A stretch of 7,084 bases of DNA from Gemmatimonadota bacterium (GTDB lineage Bacteria > Gemmatimonadota > Gemmatimonadetes > Longimicrobiales > Gaopeijiaceae): NCBI GenBank assembly GCA_030550695.1, contig JAUQOX010000151.1, forward strand, positions 1 to 7,084, given 5' to 3'. Made by a program: the position numbers and the translations under genes. Shown here in pieces: positions 1-6,500 of this stretch. Under the pieces are notes generated by a model. The model did not search any database. It was not told the DNA's origin and was given only the letters and a program-made list of their open reading frames with translations. Within the stretch, counting starts at the first letter, position 1; each line of letters starts with the position of its first letter.

Positions 1-28
1 TTTCGAGAGCCTTGCCGTTCATCCGTCT

Positions 29-57
29 CCGTTTCCATGTCCCTGTCCGTTTTCATG
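29..57 (+). repeat. Short direct repeats just upstream of the M1 peptidase gene
   Basis: Two 11-base copies, CCGTTTCCATG at 29-39 and CCGTTTTCATG at 47-57, differ at one position and start 18 bases apart. A weaker third relative, CCGTTCATC, starts at 15. They end on the ribosome binding site of the downstream gene. The spacing could suit a regulator binding successive faces of the helix, but no known operator is recognised. The repeat may also be chance in a short pyrimidine-rich leader. Confidence 0.35.
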
Positions 58-64
58 GGAGGTG
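57..64 (+). promoter_or_regulatory. Shine-Dalgarno sequence of the M1 peptidase gene
   Basis: GGGAGGTG lies four bases before the ATG at 69 and matches the anti-Shine-Dalgarno core. This supports ATG 69 as the start rather than the in-frame TTG at 12. The TTG would add 19 residues in front of an otherwise ordinary signal peptide and has no comparable purine run that can be seen within the window. Confidence 0.75.
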
Positions 65-68
65 CTTC

Positions 69-2129
69 ATGACTCCACGGCGGATCCCCCTCCTTCGGGC
101 TCTGGTGGCCCTCGTCTCCTTCCTGGTGGTGTTGCCGGCCGGGTGGAGTGTCGGTGCCTTGCAAGGTCAGGCTGTGCCCGGAAGCCGGCAGAGAGCCCAA
201 GAGGATCTGCCTTGGAGCGGAAGCCGGGAGTTGGAATCCGTGGTTCTGGGGCGGCCGATTCCGGGTCCGGTGGTCCCGCCTCCCTCGTTCCGGTCGGCCT
301 TGGAAAGGGGCACCCGAAGCCGGACGGGGGCGCCGGGCCCGAACTACTGGCAGGTCTACACCGTCTACGAGATGGACGCTCGCCTGGACCCCACCTCGGG
401 GCTCCTGTCGGGCCGGGGGTCGGTGCGCTTCCACAACCGCTCGCCGGACCGGCTGGAAACCCTCGTGCTCTTCCTCCACCAAAACATCCACGCCCCGGGT
501 GTGGTACGGCATCGGGCCACGGAAGTGACCGGCGGGGTGCGTCTGGAGCGGGTCAAGGCCCAGGGGAAGGAGCTGTTGCCCCTGAGGGCGGGGATGAACG
601 CCGGGTACCGGGAAACGGGGGGCCTCCTGCAGATCCGGCTCCCGGAGGCGGTGCCGCCGGGGGGGGTGGTGGAACTCGAGGTGGGGTGGAGCTTCCTGGT
701 TCCCCAGAATGGAGCCGGTCGCATGGGCCACAGCGACCGGGAGGTCTACTTCCTGGCCTACTGGTTTCCCAAGGTGGCGGTGTACGATGACCTCATGGGG
801 TGGGACGCCGAGCCGTATCTGGGGGCCGAGTTCTACGATGGGTTCGGCGACTACCGGGTAAGCCTCACCGTGCCGGAAGGTTGGACGGTGATGGCCACCG
901 GCCAGCTGGAGAACCCCGAGGAGGTGTACACACCCAAGATCCGGGCCCGTCTGGCCGCCGCAATGACTGCCGATACGCTGGTTGCGGTGGTCACCCGGGA
1001 GGATCGGGAGTCGGGAACGGTGACGGAAGCCTCGCCGTCGGGCACCCTCACCTATCGCTTCCGGGCCACCAACGTCCGGGATTTCGTGTGGACCGCCTCC
1101 TCGGTCCAGCTCTGGACGGCCACCAGCGCCCGGGTGCCTGACCGGGACGGGGACGGCAGGGAGGATCGGGTGGCCATCCACTCCTTCTGGCGCGACGGCC
1201 GGGCCCCCCTGTGGCGGGAGCAGGCCCGCTACGCCAAGCACTCCATCGAGTTCCATTCCCGCTATACCGGGGTGGTCTACCCCTGGCCCCACATGACCTC
1301 CGTAGAAGGGGCGGACATCATCGGAGGGGGGATGGAGTACCCCATGTTCACCCTCATGGGCTCTTACCAGGGGCGGCCACCCTCTGCCCTCTACTCCGTG
1401 ACCGCCCATGAGCTGGCCCACATGTGGGTGCCCATGATCGTGGGGACCAACGAGAAACGCTACGCCTGGATGGACGAGGGCTTCACCACCTTCCTGGAAA
1501 ACCAGGCCTTCCGAGACTTCTACCCCGACTCGGGAAGTGACCCGGAGCTGGCCGACATGGAGTCCTACCTCAATCTGGCCCGCATGGAGGGGGAGCAGTC
1601 CATGATGCGCCACCACGACTACTATGAGCCGGGCCCGGCCGGCGGGGTGGCTTCGTACCAGAAACCCGCGTCCCTCCTGGTGACCCTCAGGGCTCTCCTG
1701 GGGGAAGAGAAGTTCCTTGAGGCGTATCGGACCTTCCACCGGGAATGGGCCTTCAAGCACCCCACCCCTTGGGATTGGTTCCACACCGTGGAGCGGGTGG
1801 CGGGACAGGATCTGGACTGGTTCTGGCGCTCCTTCTACTACGAGACCTGGGTCCTGGACCACGCCGTGGCCTCGGTGGTGGGAGAGGGCGACCAGACCTT
1901 GATCGTGGTGGAGGATAGGGGATGGGCCTACCTGCCGGCCCGGATCCGGGTGGAGATGGAGGGGGGGAGTGTGCTGGAACGGGAGGTGCCGGTGAGCCAC
2001 TGGTTGCGGGGGAACACCCGGGCGGAGATCCGGGTGCCGGTCCCGGTGGGGAATCTGCGGCGCGTGGTGGTGGACCCCGAAGGGCGCTTTCCCGACGTGA
2101 ACCGGCAGAACAACGTATGGGCGCGATGA
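69..2129 (+). CDS. Secreted M1-family zinc metallopeptidase (aminopeptidase N / LTA4H-like)
   Basis: Predicted exported zinc aminopeptidase of 686 residues that removes N-terminal residues from peptides. The start at 69 follows a strong ribosome binding site and gives a signal peptide: MTPRR, then a hydrophobic stretch at about residues 8-27, with likely signal peptidase cleavage near residue 30 or 35. A beta-rich N-terminal domain follows from about residue 95. The substrate-binding GGGMEYP motif (residues 419-425, a variant of the family's GxMEN) precedes HELAH at 447-451. The third zinc ligand is Glu470 in WMDEGFTTF, exactly 18 residues after HELAH, so the HExxH-x18-E signature is complete. 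Tyr530 in SYQKP fits the tyrosine that stabilises the transition state. After the helical region comes a beta-type C-terminal segment ending in DVNRQNN, as seen in M1 proteins of this subtype. No active-site residue is missing. It is the first gene of an apparent operon with the S51 gene. The family is clear; the substrate cannot be told from sequence. Confidence 0.93.
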   Translation: MTPRRIPLLRALVALVSFLVVLPAGWSVGALQGQAVPGSRQRAQEDLPWSGSRELESVVLGRPIPGPVVPPPSFRSALERGTRSRTGAPGPNYWQVYTVYEMDARLDPTSGLLSGRGSVRFHNRSPDRLETLVLFLHQNIHAPGVVRHRATEVTGGVRLERVKAQGKELLPLRAGMNAGYRETGGLLQIRLPEAVPPGGVVELEVGWSFLVPQNGAGRMGHSDREVYFLAYWFPKVAVYDDLMGWDAEPYLGAEFYDGFGDYRVSLTVPEGWTVMATGQLENPEEVYTPKIRARLAAAMTADTLVAVVTREDRESGTVTEASPSGTLTYRFRATNVRDFVWTASSVQLWTATSARVPDRDGDGREDRVAIHSFWRDGRAPLWREQARYAKHSIEFHSRYTGVVYPWPHMTSVEGADIIGGGMEYPMFTLMGSYQGRPPSALYSVTAHELAHMWVPMIVGTNEKRYAWMDEGFTTFLENQAFRDFYPDSGSDPELADMESYLNLARMEGEQSMMRHHDYYEPGPAGGVASYQKPASLLVTLRALLGEEKFLEAYRTFHREWAFKHPTPWDWFHTVERVAGQDLDWFWRSFYYETWVLDHAVASVVGEGDQTLIVVEDRGWAYLPARIRVEMEGGSVLEREVPVSHWLRGNTRAEIRVPVPVGNLRRVVVDPEGRFPDVNRQNNVWAR

Positions 2130-2132
2130 CGA

Positions 2133-2178
2133 GGAGGAGAGCGGGGATGCAGGGAAGGAATGAACCTCCCCGGGGGAG
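2133..2178 (+). promoter_or_regulatory. Alternative ribosome binding sites deciding the S51 gene start
   Basis: Three in-frame ATG codons compete. ATG 2126 overlaps the TGA of the upstream gene (2127-2129) as ATGA but has no purine run before it. ATG 2147 has GGAGG at 2133-2137 with a nine-base gap. ATG 2186 has GGGAG at 2174-2178 with a seven-base gap. The last gives a compact signal peptide (MFRR followed by a hydrophobic core), so it was chosen. ATG 2147 is nearly as good by ribosome binding site alone. All three place the gene within or directly after the upstream reading frame, which suggests translational coupling. Confidence 0.5.
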
Positions 2179-2185
2179 AGTTGCC

Positions 2186-3517
2186 ATGTTCCGAAGGGTT
2201 TCGGCGTGGGGACCCCTCGCACTTTTTCTGGTAGTGGGAGGTTCGGGAGGGCCTGCTGAGGCAGGACCAGTCATGGGGCCGGCCTGGTGTGCCACGGCCG
2301 GGTGCGGACAAGGGCCGGCCCCCGGAGCATGGCCCTCCCACGGGGGGGCTCCCGGCTCCGTCCAGGCCCCGACGGGGCAGGAGGCGGCCCGGGGGACTCT
2401 GGTCATTGTAGGCGGAGGACTCGCAGGAGACAACGAAGCGGTCTATCGGGCCATTCTGGATGCCCGTTCGGGGAGCGGCCCCCTTTGCGTGTTCCCTACG
2501 GCCTCGGCGGAGCCTGAAGAATCGCTGCGGTCCACGCTGGGCCGGTTCGATCGTTACGGGGGGGAGGGGACGGCGAAGGGGATCCCCTTGACGGTGGCGG
2601 AGCCCGGGAGGGCCTTGTTGCCCGAGGTGGCCCAGGAGATCCGGCAATGTTCGGGGTTCTTCTTTGTGGGGGGCGTCCAGAGCCGGATCGTGGAGGTGTT
2701 CCGTCCGGGGGGGCGGGACACCCCTGCACTGGAAGCCCTCAGAGAGCGGTTTCGGGAGGGGGCCGTGGTGTCGGGGAGTTCCGCGGGAGCCGCCATCATG
2801 ACGGACCCCATGATCGGCGGCGGGGACAGCCGCGGGGCTCTGCTCGAGGGCGTCCGGACCGAAGGGGAGGGGGAGGGGGGCGGGGGAGGCGTGAGGTTGG
2901 AGCCGGGGCTGGGACTGTGGTCCGGGGCTCAGGTGGACCAGCATCACTTGGCCCGGGGACGATGGGCCCGGCTGGTGGTGGTGCTCCTGGCCACTCCGGG
3001 CCACCCCGTGGGGTTCGGCATCGACGAGAACACCGCCCTCTGGGTCAGGGGTGACACCGCAAGGGTCGTGGGGGCGTCGGGGGTGCTCTTCTTCGACGTG
3101 CGGGGGGCCTCGCGGGAAGAGGGTGGCCACGGCGGCAGGAACCTTCGCTTCCATCTTCTGGGAGCGGGGGACGAGGTGCTCCTCCCCTCGGGGAACGTGC
3201 GGCCGGGCTCCGGGAAGATCACGGTCCCGGCGGGCCGTCATTCCGTGAATCTTCCCCCGGAGACGGACCTCTTCCGGCAGCGGGCGTTCCAGGAGGTGTT
3301 GGTGAACTTTGCCCTTTCGGCGGATTCGAGGCTCCGGATGGTCCAGGACGGTTACGAGGTGGAGTTGGTGAAGGGGGAGGTTTTTGCGGTTCAGGTTCCA
3401 CCGGGGAAGGAGGGTGACCTGGGTGGTTCGGGTCGGGGGGAGACGGGTGGGCTGTATGCCGGCCCCTTCGTCCTCCATTTGGTCCGGGGCGGGGGATCCC
3501 TCACCCCCAGCTTTTGA
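2186..3517 (+). CDS. Secreted cyanophycinase-like serine peptidase (peptidase S51)
   Basis: Predicted exported hydrolase of 443 residues that would cut the multi-Arg-poly-Asp storage polymer cyanophycin into beta-Asp-Arg dipeptides. The signal peptide is MFRR plus a hydrophobic stretch to about residue 19, with likely cleavage after AEA (residue 26). A Gly/Pro/Ala-rich linker follows to about 65. The S51 fold begins with GTLVIVGGG at 70-78. GGVQ at 162-165 carries the oxyanion-pocket Gln. GSSAGA at 197-202 holds the nucleophile Ser199. DQHHLARGRWAR at 251-262 carries the expected His253 and Asp251, Gln252, Arg257, Arg259 and Arg262. FGIDENTALWV follows near 275-290. Typical intracellular S51 cyanophycinases are about 270 residues, so this protein has an added C-terminal beta-rich region (about 300-443). 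A Glu/Gly tract near 227-238 interrupts the core. The usual GGDQ or GGNQ reads GGVQ here. The gene follows the M1 peptidase closely, suggesting joint peptide breakdown outside the cytoplasm. A related S51 activity on other isopeptides is possible. Confidence 0.85.
   Translation: MFRRVSAWGPLALFLVVGGSGGPAEAGPVMGPAWCATAGCGQGPAPGAWPSHGGAPGSVQAPTGQEAARGTLVIVGGGLAGDNEAVYRAILDARSGSGPLCVFPTASAEPEESLRSTLGRFDRYGGEGTAKGIPLTVAEPGRALLPEVAQEIRQCSGFFFVGGVQSRIVEVFRPGGRDTPALEALRERFREGAVVSGSSAGAAIMTDPMIGGGDSRGALLEGVRTEGEGEGGGGGVRLEPGLGLWSGAQVDQHHLARGRWARLVVVLLATPGHPVGFGIDENTALWVRGDTARVVGASGVLFFDVRGASREEGGHGGRNLRFHLLGAGDEVLLPSGNVRPGSGKITVPAGRHSVNLPPETDLFRQRAFQEVLVNFALSADSRLRMVQDGYEVELVKGEVFAVQVPPGKEGDLGGSGRGETGGLYAGPFVLHLVRGGGSLTPSF
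2864..2886 (+). other. Dense G-quadruplex-type sequence inside the S51 gene
   Basis: Four G-runs of 4, 5, 6 and 5 bases are separated by single bases A, A and C. This is the most stable class of intramolecular quadruplex pattern and lies on the coding (non-template) strand, so it would also be present in the mRNA. It encodes a Glu/Gly low-complexity tract between the nucleophile motif and the DQHH motif. Folding is inferred from pattern only. Confidence 0.6.
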
Positions 3518-6500
3518 TGCCGGGCGGCGTTCGTCGAAGGGCGGCCAAGTAGGCGAAGGGACTTTTCCGGGCTTCTTCCGGTCTTCCCCACCATTCGCGG
3601 CTCGGGGGAAGATGGGATGGGGAGGGGGAAGCCTTTTCGCCAGGCGAGCTTTGGCCTCCTCCCCGCCGCCGGCGGGGGTCCGGCCACCACTCTTGGGTAC
3701 CCGGAAGGAAAGGGAGGAGTTCTTCGGGCTCCGGCACTCCCCCCGACAGGCGGAGCCCCTTCACTGCGGAAGCCACTACGTTGAAGGTTTCGCCGTCCTT
3801 CCGAAGGCGCCCTCCCACGGCCACGAAGGGCTCCAGGCGGATGGCCGACCGGTCCCGCCGGTAGATCTTCGGCTTGACGATGACGTTCACCGGCCCGTCT
3901 TCGTCTTCCAACAGGATAAAGACATATCCTTTGGCCGTCTGGGGTCGCTGGCGGGCCACCACGATTCCTGCCACCCGCACAAAGCAGCCGTCGGGGAGAT
4001 CCCGGAAGCGGCGAGAGGGAACGGTACCCCTAGGAAGCTCCCCTCGGACGAGGGTGAGGGGGTGGAGGGAGGTGGAGAACCGAAGCATCCGGTACTCGGC
4101 CACCATCCGCTCTTCCGGGCCCAGATCCGGGAAAGGAAGTGTGGCATAGGGTTGGGAGAGTTCCAGCACCGTTTGGGGATCTCCCTTGCGCTCCCCGATG
4201 CGCCTGGGTTCCGTATCGGGTCCCAGCCATAGTCCTGCCAGCCAGAGGAGTTCCCGCCGGGTAAGGCCGAAACCGTCGAAACCTCCGACCCAGATCAGGT
4301 TTTCGATGGCGGGGCGCTTCAGGGTGGGGGGAGTTCTGCGCAGGAAATCCGCAAGGGAGCGGAAGGGCCCGTTCCGTTCCCGCTCTTCCACAACCTGCGC
4401 CGCCATCTCCTCTCCCCACTCCCGCACGAAGGCCAGGCCGATGCGCACGTCTTTTCCCTCGGGCGTGGCTTTTACCCCGCTCTTGTTCACATGGGGGAGG
4501 AGGATACGGATGCCATGGCGACGAGCATCCCGCCCCAGGGCGTCCAGGGAGTAGAACCCCATGGGCTGGTTGTTGAAAAGAGCCGTGTAATATTCGGTGG
4601 GGTAATAGTGACGTAGCCAAGCGGACTGATAGGCCAGGAGGCCGAAGGCCACGGCGTGGGACTTGGGGAAGCCGAACTCGCTGAACCCCACCACTTGCAG
4701 AAAAACCTTCCGGGCCACCTCCTCGGGCACTCCCCGCTGAGCGGCTCCCCGCAAGAAAGCTTCTTCGTAGGCGGCCATCGCTTCCCGGGATCGCTTCCGG
4801 CTCATGGCCCGCCGGAGCCCTTCCGCCTGGCCGTCGGTGAAGCCGGCCAAGGCTTTGCACACCTTGAGAACCTGGTCTTGGTAGATGATCACCCCAAGGG
4901 TTTCCTCGAGGGCCTCTTCCAGGAGAGGGTGGTCGTAGGGGATGCGGTAACAGGGATCGGCCCGTTGGGCCTCGCGGCGGGTGACGTAGGGGTTTACGGC
5001 CCCTCCGACGATGGGTCCCGGCCTGACCAGGGCCACCTCCACAGCCAGCTCGGCCAGATTTCTGGGCTGGACCCGGCGGATCATCTGGATTTGGGCCCGG
5101 CTTTCGATTTGGAAGATCCCCACCGTGTCGCCCGAGGTAATGCGCCGATAGACGGCCTCGTCCTGGAAGTCGATCCGAGAAAGATCCGGCACACAGCCTA
5201 CAAGCCGTGTATAAGCGATTCGAGTGTCGGCTGCCGGAGGGGCGGTTTCCTCCGGAATTTCCACCCGTCGCCCGTCGGGTCCTACCAAGATGCCCTTGCC
5301 GGCTTGGCCTTCGGCCTCGGTGGCAGGTCGGCCTCCCACCACGGGCTCCCCTCCGGCTCCGGCCGTATCCCGCTCTGCGATGAGGTCCACCGCCTCTTCC
5401 ACCAGGGAGAGCATCCCCAGAGCCAGGAAGTCGATCTTGATGAAGCCGGCGTCCTCACAGGAATCTTTGTCCCACTGGCAAAGCACCCTCCCCTCCCATG
5501 CCGCCGGCTCCAGAGGCACCAGCTCCACCAAAGGGCGAGAAGAGATGATCATGCCTCCCACGTGCTGGGAAATGTGCCGGGGAAGCCCCGCGATCTCTTC
5601 CGCCAGCTCGCCCAGGGTTCGCCAAAGGGGAGAATCGGCTTTTCCTTTGAATTCCGGGAGGGCAGCCAACTCTTCCTTGAGACCGGATGCCGACCGGTGC
5701 TCCGCCAGCTTGGTAAGTTTCTCCAGATCTCCCTGAGGGAGCTCCAGGGCTTTTCCGATCTCGCGGACAGCCGAGCGGAGGCGATAGGTAGGAAATGTGC
5801 ATACCATACCGGCATGCTCGGAGCCGTACTTCTCGTAGACGGCCAGGATGAGGGCTTCCCGGATGTCCCTGGGGAAATCCAGATCGATGTCGGGAACGGT
5901 GGCCAGCTCCTCGTTGAGGAACCGCCCGAGGAAGAGATCGTTTTCCACGGGGTCCACGTGGGAAAGCCCGATGAGGTAGCAGATGATGGAGGAAACCGAG
6001 GAGCCCCGCCCCCGCCCGGGGGGGAGGCCGGCGTAAGCGCGGGGAGAAGGCCCCCGGACGCGGAGGGCCACTTCCCGAGCCAGGTTCATGATGTCGCGAT
6101 ACACCAGGAAGAACCCCGCCAGCCCGTGGCGGTCCACCAATCGCAGCTCTTCTTCCAGGCGACGCTCGGCCTCCCGGCGGTTCTTTTCGGCCCGGGGGGA
6201 AGGGGCTGCCCCATCGGGTAAAGGGTAGCGCTCTTCCAGGAGGGCCCAGCAGGTTTCCGAAAGGATCCGGATGGCGGTTTTCCCGTTGCCACCCCCCTCG
6301 AAATCGGGAAAGCGATAGCCCAGATCCTTGGTCAGGTCGAAGGCGGCACAGCGCTCGGCAATGAGGAGGGTATGGGCAAGGGCGTCGGGGCGGCCCCGGA
6401 ATCGGTGGGCCATTTCCGTCGGCGAGGCCAGGGCAAAGAGGGCGTTGGGGCGCCGGAAGGGGTGGACGTTGTCCAGGCTGGTGCGGTAGCGGATGGCCGT

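Noticed and set aside
12..68. TTG at 12 as the start of the M1 gene
   Set aside because: It is in frame, but the ATG at 69 has a well-placed GGGAGGTG and gives a normal signal peptide. The extra 19 residues would disturb it.
1..68. Promoter for the peptidase operon
   Set aside because: TTGCCG at 12-17 resembles a -35 box, but no credible -10 box follows at the right distance, and too little upstream sequence is available.
659..666. Run of eight G in the M1 gene as a possible phase-variation tract
   Set aside because: The reading frame is intact, G-runs of this size occur repeatedly in the window, and nothing about the gene suggests switching.
1928..3478. A 516-codon open frame on the minus strand across the end of the M1 gene and the S51 gene
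   Set aside because: It is antisense to two genes with clear family motifs, and its translation is Pro/Arg/His-rich with no recognisable domain. In such GC-rich DNA, stop codons are rare in all frames, so it is a shadow.
3491..3515. Possible intrinsic terminator: GGGGG, eight-base loop, CCCCC, then CTTTT
   Set aside because: The stem is only five base pairs, the T-run is only four bases, and the sequence is inside both converging coding regions. It is too weak to annotate, though it is the only terminator-like structure seen near the gene ends.
3384..4232. A 282-codon plus-strand frame running from the end of the S51 gene into dnaE2
   Set aside because: Its two ends are out-of-frame readings of two real genes, the middle is low complexity, and no ribosome binding site or domain supports it.
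4656..6221. A 521-codon open frame on the plus strand opposite dnaE2
   Set aside because: It lies opposite the most conserved part of the polymerase, and its translation has no known motif or membrane or signal pattern. It is explained by the codon bias of the real gene.
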